Source: Oryzias latipes (taxonomy: Eukaryota; Chordata; Actinopteri; Beloniformes; Adrianichthyidae). Taken from it: a stretch of DNA of 64,000 bases. Positions 33,940 to 44,107 of the stretch are shown piece by piece; position 1 is the stretch's first letter; each line of letters opens with the position of its first letter. A program made the position numbers and the translations under genes. The stretch covers positions 1,981,922 through 2,045,921 of the forward strand of contig NC_019878.2 of NCBI RefSeq assembly GCF_002234675.1. The letters run 5' to 3'. The notes under the pieces are model-generated. The model was not told the DNA's origin and searched no databases. It worked only from the letters and a program-made list of their open reading frames with translations.

Positions 33940-35535
33940 ACACTAATCTTAATGTGGGATTTTTCTCAGGTCCTTTAATTTGTCTTTAACAACACCTCAC
34001 ATGTATTATTAGTCTGCCTCAATCAAAGTTACAACCTTAAGAACTGGTCTTTCAAGAAATTGGACTTCCCACCTTTGTCAAGTGTGGTATTGCTAACTTG
34101 CAACTTAAGTTTATTTACTTTGCCATCTTACTCGTACCCTGACTCTGGCTAACATCCATTCATTGTCTGGTGCTGAATTAACTTCCACAGTTTACTGTCC
34201 TTGTGATTTGTGATTGTTTCGTTTGACTTCAAAGTCTTGATATCTTTCCAGAATGCTTAATTTTTAACTAGTGTTATGATTGTGTTTTCTGCATTTCTTC
34301 TTACTTCCAGATTATTGCTTGTTGGTCTTTGCTTCCTTTCTTTTAATTCTTTGTTAAATCGCTTCAATCTGGCATTTGCTCCTTCCAGTCTTGTCCAATC
34401 AGAACATTTCTGAAAATGATCTATGAATGATGGCGTTTTCTCTGTCGTCGTGTTACACACTTTTCTTGGCAGTTCGGGGTCATCGTCCTTAATTTCTCCC
34501 ACCATGGACTCTTTAACAGGTAAAGTACTTTGCCAGAGAAACATTGGACCTGTGAACCAATTAGAGTTCTTGAGTTGTTTCACCCTCAAACCTTGAGAAG
34601 CATCTGTTGGGTTGGTTGTTTCTTCTTCAGGGACCCTTTTTGCCTCTTTGCATGAACTTATGTCGGTCATAAAGTTCCCACAGTCTTCATAATGTTCCTT
34701 ATCCTTCCTTAATCTTCTTTCAAGAGACTTAAGGCGATGTAAAGCACCTACTTTGATGTTAGGCATGTTTGGTCTTTGAACTTTGACTGGTAAAGGCATT
34801 TCACGACCTGTTTCATTTTGTGTGATGTTGTCTTTTAATGTAATGAAAGTGAGAACTTCTGGAGAAACAAAGTTCTCTTCCTCACCTTTTTCCTGAAAAT
34901 CTAGCTCAAGGGCTCTGATGAGGTCAGATTGAGTTATTTCTTTCACTTTTGTTCTGTTGACGAAGTTCACTTTAGTTTTGAGGTTGACATAAGGTTTAAC
35001 CATCGGTGTCACTTGCTGCACTATTATGCGATGACTTAAACCTATAGCATCACTAAAATCAACATGAGGGTTTCCATGGCCGACAATGCTCCACCCTAGG
35101 TCTGTGCGTTGAGCATAAGGCTCATTTTCTTTGCCAAACACAACTTCTCTTGGCAGTAAAGCTTGAGAACAGTTATAGCCAATGAGTAAACCGACTTTGC
35201 AGTTTTGCATAGCTGGAATCTCATCTTGAAGATGTTCCAAGTGGGACCAGGCTTTAGCTGTTTCGTTTGTTGGTATGTGAGTCCTATTGGCTGGAATGAA
35301 CTCACGTGTGAAGGCTGGGGGTAAAGAAACTTTCTTAGTGCTGGAAAAAACCACGGCATTGTAAATGATTTACTCTTTGACAGTTTATCACTGTGTTCTT
35401 TGATGCCATTGTTGAGAGTTTGAGTTTGACTGCTTCCTTGCTTATGTCCAAAGTGTCTGCCACGTCCTTGAGAACAAAAGTTGTGTCACTCTGAGAATCT
35501 AGGAGTGCATATACGAGGACTTCTTTGGTTGGATG
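33940..35535 (-). pseudogene. BEL pol: protease and A17 region, RT and integrase deleted
   Basis: From 35535 down: KEVLVYALLDSQSDTTFVLKDV (aspartic protease, D-S-Q variant), a frame change near 35360, then a 365-residue ORF (35354-34257) with KVGLLIGYNCSQALLPREVV and DLGWSIVGHG, typical of the BEL peptidase A17 region. After AKRVPEEE the ORF jumps straight to TNPTDASQGLR and NSNWFTGPMFLWQ, which normally follow RNase H, so the RT palm was lost without closing the frame. Integrase is missing as well; only the pol tail NFLERPVLKVVTLIEAD remains near 34030. Confidence 0.85.
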
Positions 35536-36992
35536 CAGTGGCGGTTCTACACTGACTTACTCCCTGGGCGAGTAACCCCACCAGCGCGCCCCCCCCCCCC
35601 CCCCCCCCCCCGCACATATACAAAATTTGACAACAACATCATGTTTTTTTCCCTATCTTCTATTAAGCCATTTTACACAAAAAATGCATGACTTTTCTAG
35701 ACTCGTATTACAGCGGGGGTCAAACTCAGTCACACAGGGGGCCTAAGTTAAAAACATGCTTAAGGTTTTGGGCCGAAGAAGATAAACATTTACTGAACAC
35801 ACTAAAGCTAAACATTTAAACCTTTTAAACTGAACTTTTTGAACATAAATATGAATAAAAACAGGAACACAAGTTAAACCTTAAATAACTTGTAATATTT
35901 TGCTCTCCATAGAAATATATTCTCTCAAAATTATACAAATATGAACATGCTGCAGAACAAAACAAAGAAAGCCTGGTAATATTAATAAGAAATTACAAAT
36001 CAAATAATTCCGTTTTTTTTGCTCTTTTATCATTTTTTAGAGAATTCTTTTAGAGCTAGACTCCTGCTTCATTTTTAGCAATAATTTCTTAATGTGTGAC
36101 GTCCTGTGTGTGTCTTTGTGAAACATATCAGAGGGATTAGATCTAAAAAATAAAACTTCTTGTGATTAATATGTTTAGGTCTTATAAAACATTAAAGACT
36201 AAATCATAGAACTCATCAGTGTGATTACTCCAGAAATATTTGGCATTTCCCTAAATTCGTGCAACACCAACAGCAGAAATCCTCCAAAAAAACTCAATCC
36301 ATAAAAAATGGTCTGCCCCCACCACCCCTCCCCTTCCCTCTGACACACGCGGCTCCGTCTCTATGACGGGAGCCGCAGCTGCGGCCCAGAGTTGATTGTC
36401 AGATAGAAAAAGACTCCCAATCACCTGTTAGTGTGATTCAGCCAGCCACCGGCGAGTTGCGCCCCCCTCTCGAGTTTTTTGACTTATGTTCCAAAGACTA
36501 AGGCAAAGAGGTGTGGCCGCAAATGTCTTGCAGCAGAGGGCGGTGGTCACGTGCGTGTCGGATCTGCCGTGTCAGAGCAAGGAATTGTGGGAAATAATCC
36601 CCATTGCCTGCTTTTGTCGAAATTGGGTTGAGCACGGGTGATTGTTCTGGCAAATACCTTTTCATGTGCCTGTTTTACGTTGTTTCACTCTGAGTTATTT
36701 CATCTTTTTTTTTTTTTTTTTTTTTTGCACCATAAGTGTGAAGAGCAAATAGGATGAAGACATTCTTAAGAGTCTGATGTATCAAAATAAAAGTGTTATG
36801 TGTCAGCGGCTGAAGCAATTTCAAATTCATAGCTACAAGCTTCCTCTTTGAAAATCGGAGACACCACGTAGACATCTATCGTACCACAGCACAATATGTG
36901 CGTAACGCATGCATCGGGCACCGCAAATGCCGCCCCTATGAAGTGCCGCCCTGGGCGACCGCCCACATCGCCCATATCAAAAACCGCCACTG
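35536..36992. mobile_element. Non-autonomous hAT element in BEL pol
   Basis: CAGTGGCGGTT at 35536 and AACCGCCACTG ending 36992 are exact inverted 11-mers. gttggatg flanks both sides (35528-35535 and 36993-37000). Interior AT-rich, with ccctgggcgag and ccctgggcgac repeats near the two ends. No transposase. Removing it restores continuity of the BEL reading from gag into protease. Confidence 0.95.
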
Positions 36993-37000
36993 GTTGGATG

Positions 37001-37592
37001 GGTTGTCCATGAAAGCCATACAGGAACAACTGCTGCTGTTTGTGTTGTGGACCCATCATGCACCACTCTGTTTGAAATTGCAGATGGAATTATTTCGGGG
37101 TGAGGATTAGGTGAACATTCTTGGTAGTTCACTTGCATGGTGTTAGAGTCTGTTCTAGAAAGATGTTGATTGTTTTGTGAAGACCTTTGCTTTTCTTTGT
37201 CTCTCTCTTCATGCAGGCAAGTAGGATGTCGTCTTTTGCACATGTCACAGGTGCTCCTATTACTGCAGCCCTTCGAATGATGACCAAACTGTAGACATCC
37301 AAAGCATAATCTCTCAGACTGAACATATTTGACTCTATCCTTGAGATCTTTCTCCATGAAGTTTCGACATTTATGTAAAGTGTGTCCAGTCTTTTTGCAA
37401 AACATGCATGTAGCCAGCGGTCTTTCAGTGCATTTTGTGTTCAGTGATTTAGCTACAAAACTGGAATGCTTCTGTGTTTTTTGTTTTTCAACTTCACCTT
37501 GTTTTATTGAATGCAGGGAAGTGATGGGATTGCATGCAATCTTAGCTTCTCTTGTTAGAAACTTAACACTGCGCGAAAAGAGCCAGAATCCT
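37001..37592 (-). pseudogene. BEL gag, C-terminal zinc fingers
   Basis: Minus strand: VKFLTREAKIACNPITSLHS, then three cysteine/histidine clusters (CMFCKKTGHTLHKC, CFGCLQFGHHSKGC, CDMCKRRHPTCLH), the usual BEL nucleocapsid pattern. Runs into the protease across the hAT. Upstream gag is cut off at ~37592. Confidence 0.9.
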
Positions 37593-38045
37593 CAATATCT
37601 GTTGTGGATACTTTCTTAAATATCTAAAGAATCTGGACCATTTCTAATGCATATCCAGACATGCAGCATATCTGAAGGTATCCGGGCAGAAGATACTGGT
37701 TGTGTCTTATTTTGGTCATATCCAAGTTACGAATATGACCTGAACTGAAATCTGGGAATATCTGGAGTAAAGATACTGAAGAAGGTTAATATCCTGTAGT
37801 ATCTGTAGTGTATACTTATCTAAGTGTTGAGGCATTTCTGGTGCATATCCAGACAGGCAGCATATCTGAAGGTATCCGGGCAGAAGATACTGGTTGTGTC
37901 TTATTTTGGTCATATCCAAGTTTCGAATATGACCTGAAGTCAAATCTGGAAATATCTGGAGTAAAGATACTGAAGAAGGTAAATATCCTGTAGTATCTGT
38001 AGTGTATACTTATCTAAGTGTTGAGGTATTTCTGGTGCATATCCT
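37593..38045. repeat. 194-bp tandem repeat, about 2.3 copies
   Basis: gcatatccagaca at 37649 and 37843, and gcatatcc at 38037, give a period of 194. Units contain ggtatccgggcagaagatac and tggtcatatccaagtt(t/a)cga. Confidence 0.8.
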
Positions 38046-38358
38046 CCGCAGTTACCATTGCCGCTGTAGGTACCATAACCGTTCGGCCTGGAACTTCCCT
38101 TCGGGGTCCTTCGACTAGTGCTGACGTCACATTATGTGATTGGCTGTGTGTTGGTCTGATGACGTGTCAGACAGTGATTGGTCTGGATAATTTACGATAC
38201 TATCTATCTATTTACCAAGGCTGTGTCCCACCAAGGTGGGGTAGCCTAGACAGGGCACACAATTTTAACTCCCTCCTTCTCTTCCCCAAACCCTCCTTCT
38301 TCAGTGTGTGCGTGTGTGTGTGCGTTGGTGTGTGTGTGTGACACTGGTCTAAGGCCTG

Positions 38359-38781
38359 TGTCATGGTTTGAATTTATTTTGTATTAGTTTTTGCTTTCTG
38401 TCTTGTTCTGTCATGGTTAAGTTCTGTTTCCTGTTTTATTTTGAAAGGTTTCCTGTCTTGTCTTGTTTCTTGAGTTTTACTTCCTTTGGTCCCCATCTGC
38501 CCTGATCGTGTTCACCTGTGTCTTGTCTGCCCTGTCTGTATATAAGTCTTGTCTCTGCCTTCCTCCTGTGTTGGTCCATTATTCCTGTCTGGTGTTCATG
38601 TCATGCCATGTTCCTCGTTCCTTGTCTCATGCCACGTCACAGTGAGTTTTTGTTTTTTGGTTTTGTCATCCTGCTCAGCAGCGCCTTTTGTTTGTAATTA
38701 AACCCCTTGCCCTGGAACTGTGTGCCTCCGCCTCTGCATACTGGGTCCTACCGGCTTTCGAGCCACCCCACCACCGTGACA
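38359..38781 (+). repeat. 5' LTR of the repeat-ORF element
   Basis: 423 bp; perfect TATATAAG at 38539-38546. Confidence 0.92.
38539..38580 (+). promoter_or_regulatory. LTR promoter and self-primer of the repeat-ORF element
   Basis: TATATAAG at 38539 is followed 31 bases later by GTTGGTCCATT (38570-38580), the exact reverse complement of AATGGACCAAC at 38783-38793, one base beyond the LTR. Spacing and length equal those of the element at 13209. Confidence 0.75.
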
Positions 38782-38782
38782 G

Positions 38783-38793
38783 AATGGACCAAC
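38783..38793 (+). other. Self-complementary primer-binding site
   Basis: AATGGACCAAC, after the LTR and a single g, complementary over 11 bases to the predicted transcript start. It overlaps the start codon of the ORF. Confidence 0.72.
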
Positions 38794-40517
38794 CTTATTT
38801 TCTGGACCCAGCAGAGCGGGACATGCGGCTTTTGGAGGCCTACTGCCTGGAAGCAGAGCAGACCAGGACATTCTGGGTTTTGGACCAGGCCCAGCTCTCC
38901 TCTTATCCCTGGAGTGGGGGCCTCCAGGATTTTACTGGGAGCCGGCTTGCCCTGAGGGGGGGTCGTCGTCGCCGCCACCGTCCCCGTCCACGTCCAGTGG
39001 TGGTCCCGGACGCACCACAACTTCGTCCAGTGGTGGTCCCGGACGCACCACAACCTCGTCCAGTGGTGGTCCCGGACGCACCACAATCTCGTCCAGTGGT
39101 GGTCCCGGACGTCCCCCGACCCGTCCCGGCTCCCGATGGGGTGCCGCCTGCGCCCCGACCCGTTCCTGCTCCCAGGGGGGTGCCGCCTGCGCCCCGACCC
39201 GTTCCTGCTCCAAGGGGGGTGCCGCCTGCGCCCCGACCCGTTCCAGCTCCCAGGGGGGTGCCGCCTGAACCCCGACCGGTCCCCGCTTCCACTGGCACGC
39301 CTGACCCGCCTGAGCTCGGCTCCACGCCTGACCCGCCTGAGCTCGGCTCCACGCCTGACCCGCCTGAGCTCGGCTCCACGCCAGACCCGCCTGAGCTCGG
39401 CTCCACGCCAGACCCGCCTGAGCTCGGCTCCACGCCAGACCCGCCTGAGCTCGGCTCCACGCCAGACCCGCCTGAGCTCGGCTCCACGCCAGACCCGCCT
39501 GAGCTCGGCTCCACGCCTGACCCGCCTGAGCCTGACTGCTGGCCCGACCCGCCTGAGCCTGACTGCTGGCCCGACCCGCCTGAGCCTGACTGCTGGCCCG
39601 ACCCGCCTGAGCCTGACTGCTGGCCCGACCCGCCAGAGCCTGACTGCTGGCCCGACCCGCCAGAGCCTGACTGCTGGCCCGACCCGCCAGAGCCTGACTG
39701 CTGGCCCGACCCGCCAGAGCCTGACTGCTGGCCCGACCCGCCTGAGCCTGACTGCTGGCCCGACTCCTCCAAGCCTGACTGCTGGCCCGACTCCTCCAAG
39801 CCTGACTGCTGGCCCGACTCCTCCAAGCCTGACTCCATGCCCGACTCCTCCAAGCCTGACTCCATGCCCGACTCCTCCAAGCCTGACTCCATGCCCGACT
39901 CCTCCAAGCCTGACTCCATGCCCGACTCCTCCAAGCCTGACTCCATGCCCGACTCCTCCAAGCCTGACTCCATGCCCGACTCCTCCATGCCCGACTCCTC
40001 CATGCCCGACTCCTCCATGCCCGACTCCTCCATGCCCGACTCTTCCATGCCCGACTCCTCCATGCCCGACTCCTCCAAGCCCGACTCCAAGCCCGACTCC
40101 AAGCCCGACTCCAAGCCCGACTCCAAGCCCGACTCCAAGCCCGACTCCATGACGCCTGACAACTCCAAGCCCGACTCCAAGCCCGACTCCATGCCTGACG
40201 ACTCCACGCCTGACGGCTCGGCCCCCCGGCCGCCCGCCGGACCTGCCTCGCCCGACGGCTCGGCCGCCCGCCGGACCTGCCTCGCCGGACGGCTCGGCCC
40301 CCCGGCCGTCCGCCGGACCTGCCTCGCCAGACGGCGCGGATCCCCGGCAATCCTCCAGACTCCTTGGACTCTTATGCCCGTCGAGGTTTGTCCTCCGGGG
40401 CCCCCCCCTCAGTTGACTTTGGGAACCTCGGAGCGGTTCCTTGAGGGGGGGGTACTGTCATGGTTTGAATTTCTTTTGTATTGGTTTTTGCTTTCTGTCT
40501 TGTTCTGTCATGGTTAA
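38784..40517 (+). CDS. Repetitive proline/aspartate-rich protein of the non-autonomous LTR element
   Basis: 577 residues. Residues 1-60 are non-repetitive (MDQPYFLDPAERDMRLLEAY) and may be the only folded part. Then an arginine-rich patch (RRRRHRPRPRP), four RPVVVPDAPQ repeats (30 bp), four PVPAPRGVPPAPR (39 bp), eight PDPPELGST (27 bp), about nine PDPPEPDCW (27 bp), then SSKPDCWPD and SSKPDSMPD (27 bp), SSMPD (15 bp) and SKPD (12 bp) runs, a GPASPDGSAARRT tail, and a hydrophobic end read into the 3' LTR. All periods are multiples of three, so the frame is kept. The start at 38784 is the first ATG after the LTR. No known domain; role unknown, possibly an RNA-binding or packaging stand-in for gag. 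Confidence 0.7.
   Translation: MDQPYFLDPAERDMRLLEAYCLEAEQTRTFWVLDQAQLSSYPWSGGLQDFTGSRLALRGGRRRRHRPRPRPVVVPDAPQLRPVVVPDAPQPRPVVVPDAPQSRPVVVPDVPRPVPAPDGVPPAPRPVPAPRGVPPAPRPVPAPRGVPPAPRPVPAPRGVPPEPRPVPASTGTPDPPELGSTPDPPELGSTPDPPELGSTPDPPELGSTPDPPELGSTPDPPELGSTPDPPELGSTPDPPELGSTPDPPEPDCWPDPPEPDCWPDPPEPDCWPDPPEPDCWPDPPEPDCWPDPPEPDCWPDPPEPDCWPDPPEPDCWPDPPEPDCWPDSSKPDCWPDSSKPDCWPDSSKPDSMPDSSKPDSMPDSSKPDSMPDSSKPDSMPDSSKPDSMPDSSKPDSMPDSSMPDSSMPDSSMPDSSMPDSSMPDSSMPDSSKPDSKPDSKPDSKPDSKPDSKPDSMTPDNSKPDSKPDSMPDDSTPDGSAPRPPAGPASPDGSAARRTCLAGRLGPPAVRRTCLARRRGSPAILQTPWTLMPVEVCPPGPPPQLTLGTSERFLEGGVLSWFEFLLYWFLLSVLFCHG
40443..40455 (+). other. Polypurine tract of the repeat-ORF element
   Basis: gaggggggggtac, identical to 17889-17901. 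Confidence 0.85.
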
Positions 40518-40878
40518 GTTCTGTTTCCTGTTTTATTTTGAAAGGTTTCCTGTCTTGTCTTGTTTCTTGAGTATTACTTCCTTTGGTCCCCATCTGTCCT
40601 GATCGTGTTCACCTGTGTCTTGTCTGCCCGGTCTGTATATAAGTCTTGTATCTGCCTTCCTCCTGTGTTGGTCCATTATTCCTGTCTGGTGTCCATGTCA
40701 TGCCATGTTCCTCAATCCTTGTCTCATGCCACGTCACAGTGAGTTTTTGTTTTTTGGTTTTGTCATCCTGCTCGGCAGCGCCTTTTGTTTGTAATTAAAC
40801 CCCTTGCCCTGGAACTGTGTGCCTCCGCCTCTGCATTCTGGGTCCTACCGGCTTTCGAGCCACCCCACCACCGTGACA
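40456..40878 (+). repeat. 3' LTR of the repeat-ORF element
   Basis: 423 bp, followed by gcctg. Confidence 0.92.
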
Positions 40879-41017
40879 GCCTGGTCTAAGCCACACCACA
40901 CTGCACCAGGGTCAGCTGCACACTCCAGTGTGGACACCTCCACAGCAGGGCCTCAGCCAAGGCTGGTTTCCCCTTGCCGCTTCATCCCAAGACCAGACCT
41001 CTACCACACCCTTCCAT

Positions 41018-41694
41018 TCATTCATACACAAACTCTCGCCACCCATCCCTGTCCTGAGCAGCCTCTCTCCCCTGCACCACAGTCATCCCTCTTGCATTAC
41101 GCGCTCTCTTTACACCCTCCGTCCATCCCATTCGTGGTCTTCCTCTCATTCTCACTCCACTCACATCAGATTCATATACCCTTTTCACCAAACGCTCCCT
41201 TTCCATTCTTTCAACATGTCCAAACCGTCCCAGTGCCTTTTGCTCTGCTCTATAAGCCAACTCTCGCATCACACCAGTTCTCTCTCGGATAACTTCATTT
41301 CTAATACGATCCATACGCGTCACACCACACATACTTCTCAAACATCTCATCTCAACTACATTCAGCTTCCTCTTTTCCGCCACTTTCAGACTCCGTTTCA
41401 GCCCCATATAACGCTGCAGGCACCACCACACCCTCATAGAATCTCTGTTTCGCATGCCTTTCCAGTGATCTACATTCAATCACTCTCTTCACCCCCCCCC
41501 CCCCATATCTTTCGTACTTCGTTCATTCTAAACTCTACCTCTTCCCCTTTTCCACCATCCACACAGACACACGACCCCAAATACTGAAAACACTCTACCT
41601 CTTCCAACAACTCCCCATTTAATGCCACATTCAATCTACGTTCACCGTTTAACCTCGTACACCTCATCACCTTACTCTTTCCCTTATTCACCAA
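41018..41694 (-). pseudogene. RTE-like reverse transcriptase, C-terminal part
   Basis: Minus strand: KSKVMRC, LNGELLEEVECFQYLGS (after the RT palm), then in another frame EMRCLRSMCGVTRMDRIRNE and ALGRFGHVERMERERLVKRV, a C-terminal pattern shared by RTE-like LINEs. Catalytic YxDD not present because of 5' truncation. A frame break lies near 41480. Confidence 0.8.
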
Positions 41695-42174
41695 TTTACG
41701 ATACTAATATTAATAATATTAATAAATAATATTATGACGTCTGTTGTAAACGAACAGAGCTGGGAGATAGTATTCGAAAGGTGCCTTTATTATTGTTATG
41801 ATTATTATTGAATTCATGTTCTCTTATAGTTTTTTTAATCCGTGCACCCATTGCTTTATTGTTGACAGAACGGACCCGGAAGGGCAACATTTAGCCGTGC
41901 TGACAAAAATTTCAGCCACGGCTGAACTTAAACTGGAGTAATGAGCGGATTGTGACAACATGTCTTTACAAAAATGACAAAGAATATTGTCACACACAAT
42001 TTATGGGGGAAAACTCCTTTAGGTTACAAAAGGGAACGTGAAATGAAAATACGTAGAGCCCAAGCAGATGTCAATGCTACGTAGTTTGTCCAAGTGGGGT
42101 TACCGTAGTGTGACGTTATACTCAGTCAAAAGGACCCCGAACGGAAGTTCCAGGCCGAAAGGTTATGGTACCTA

Positions 42175-42665
42175 CACCGTATTTTGTGATATGTGCAAAG
42201 GCGATACTGCATTAGGACATGTATTGTCTCTGGATATTATATGTATCACTTGTTTGATAAGTGCCTTGCCTAGCAATTTATGTGCACAAGATACTTCAAA
42301 AGCACATATATTTGAGAGTTTGCTCTGCACTTATATTTTCCCACAAATGTTTAAAAACAGGTGTGAAAAGTATTGACAAGTCAACCCAAGTTTGATTAAG
42401 ATATACAGTAATATCCTCATTGCTTCATCAAAGGTAATTAATGGCACTTCGGGCATACAACAAATTTTGTCATTTTCAACAGCCAATTTCTTCCAGAGCA
42501 TGTATCTAGTGGCAGGAAAGTATTTTGTGATGTTTTGTAAAACAGTATCTCATATTATACCAAAAAAAACCATAAGAAACCTTTTAAAAAACTTTAGGAT
42601 CGTTTTTGGTAAGAAATCAATGATAACTGCTGCTCTGTTAAGTGTTTTCAGGGAGTGGGTGAAGA
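42175..42665 (+). pseudogene. Unrecognised coding-like stretch
   Basis: Two plus-strand frames in succession have protein-like composition: HVLSLDIICITCLISALPSN and IFESLLCTYIFPQMFKNRCE, a stop at ~42376, then KYFVMFCKTVSHIIPKKTIR and FGKKSMITAALLSVFREWVK, ending where a LINE begins. I cannot name the family; a cellular exon or a transposon protein are both possible. Confidence 0.35.
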
Positions 42666-43260
42666 AAGTTTTTGTTTTTTTAACTTTATTGTTCAAAATG
42701 TAAGTACAGCCAGGAGAGCAAACATATTACATGCATTTTACACAAAAACATTCAGGTTTCCACAACTTTCATACAAACATACAGCTTTCTTAAGGCTTTC
42801 AGAGATTTAACTGAGATACATTTCAATTTGTTTGATTAACACGGGGGGGGGGGGATAGAAGATGAATAGAATTAGCATTTATGAATATACAATTTGCCAA
42901 ATATAATAATAACATTAATTATTAGTTTTTATTTGAGTCCAAGTTGTTATTATAAAACCCAAAAATTATATATTCGAATTTCAGAGTGAAGTTGGGGTGA
43001 ATATGATTTCTGATAAATTGTAAACACTTCTTCCAAAAAAATTCTAATTTCAGTACAATTCCAAAAAAGATGGTTAATTGCTTTTGGATGTTCTTTGCAA
43101 AAGGGACAGTTAGGATCAATGTTTTAATGTATCTTAGCATGAATTGATTAGTGGGGTAAATTTTGTGAATGATTTTAAAAGAAACTTCTTTCATTTTTTA
43201 TTTTATTTATAATAGATTTTTGGGTCACACTCCAGCCCTTTCTCCAAATGCTGCCGGGAA
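42665..43260 (-). mobile_element. 5'-truncated L1-like LINE, same subfamily as 2656-3490
   Basis: Minus strand: KEVSFKIIHKIYPTNQFML (compare REISFKILHKFYPVKHFFT in the other copy), and FEYIIFGF near 42970. The 3' end is an A/T-rich tail with an aataaagtt motif. Confidence 0.8.
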
Positions 43261-43329
43261 CAAAACGTCTTCAGTAGTTTCGAAGCCGCAAAATAACACG
43301 AGGAGAACGAACAACCGTGACGTCTTACC

Positions 43330-43625
43330 CGAGCTCCAGTAAAGTGAAATTTGATTGGTCACGTTCTGCAACGCGACCAATCAGCTGTCAAGTTACAGCG
43401 CTCCGCGCCGCCATGACGCAGTCTGTTTGAAAACAATGGCGGCACGGAGCGTTAGGTCCGAAGATGAAGTCGGAAAAAAGAATAAAAGTTGACCGTAGGA
43501 GACATGGACACCCTCTAGTAAGCTAGGCCGACCGCGTCCTCACAGCGAAAAGACCTCAGAGGATCCGGGAGTTGGCGGCAGTGACCCGGCCGAGCCGATA
43601 AGTTCAGGTAAAACTTTTGATCTAT
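43330..43625 (+). promoter_or_regulatory. CpG-rich promoter-like segment and possible first exon
   Basis: Two CCAAT boxes in opposite orientation form a perfect 9-bp palindrome (TGATTGGTC at ~43350 and GACCAATCA at ~43375). A caatggcggc site follows at ~43435 (YY1-like context), then a donor-like ttcag|gtaaaa at ~43605. No continuous protein follows, and a 33-base C run lies downstream (43821-43853). Could be a captured promoter fragment. Confidence 0.35.
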
Positions 43626-43819
43626 GGGCATGTTATTCGGGGCTTGGAGGCTACGGGGTTACATTAACCAATTCCGGGGGCTATTTTAAATAGCAAAAAT
43701 AAACCACATCCTTCCCTTTTTTCAGGAAAAGAGTCTTCATCTGAAGCGATTGAAACATAATCACAGAGGCTGGACGACGTGGAAAAAACCAAGAAGAAGC
43801 TACAAGAACACCGGACACG

Positions 43820-43854
<35 letters not shown>

Positions 43855-44100
43855 AAGTTTCCGTATGTATCTTCCGTGTGTAAAAATATTTTGTGCTGAA
43901 AAACTTCGCTTTTGTATAAAACTTCAAGTAACCCAGAAACATCATGTCATCACCTAACGGACAAACGTCGAGCAGCGACTTTAACGCAGTAAACAGCAGA
44001 GGACGTGACCGTACAGATTAAATGAAGTGCGTGGAGGGGATGGGGGATTGGGGGGTGGAATCCGCGGCACACGTCTGTGCAGAACCGGGGCATGTGATCC
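43626..44100. other. Unassigned, with a long C run
   Basis: ag-ended sequence near 43724 (tttttcag) followed by gaaaagagtcttcatctgaa could be an exon, but no reading frame is kept. Poly(C) at 43821-43853. Ends where BEL gag resumes. Confidence 0.35.
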
Positions 44101-44107
44101 GTATGGA

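Larger units (their letters stand above)
38359..40878 (+). mobile_element. Non-autonomous LTR element encoding a repetitive protein
   Basis: 2520 bp; gcctg on both sides (38354-38358 and 40879-40883). LTRs of 423 bp each (TGTCATGG...CGTGACA) differ at about 11 sites by eye (~2.6%). No gag, protease, RT or integrase; a single long ORF fills the interior. Polypurine tract, LTR start and 11-nt self-primer layout match the sushi-type element at 13209. Confidence 0.9.
38203..41692 (-). mobile_element. RTE-like LINE, 5'-truncated, split by an LTR element
   Basis: aatttacgatacta occurs at 38189-38202 and 41693-41706, a perfect 14-bp target duplication. The 3' end on the minus strand is a (gata)-type tail. 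Coding remains are at 41694-41018; the 3' region is interrupted at 38359-40878. Confidence 0.9.
38069..42174. mobile_element. TIR DNA element with TA flanks, filled by later insertions
   Basis: GGTACCATAACCGTTCGGCC at the left pairs with GGCCGAAAGGTTATGGTACC at the right (about 40 bases of near-complementarity, extending to the acgtcaca motif). ta flanks both ends. Without the LINE at 38203-41692 only ~0.6 kb remains, so it is a MITE-sized element. Confidence 0.6.

Noticed and set aside
39300-40150. Direct repeats resembling a CRISPR array
   Set aside because: Contiguous 27/15/12-bp coding repeats with no unique spacers, in a eukaryotic retroelement.
38903-40350. Long minus-strand ORFs (434 and 472 codons) and a second plus-strand ORF over the repeat arrays
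   Set aside because: Repeats with periods divisible by three keep every frame open; only the plus-strand frame starting right after the LTR fits the element's design.
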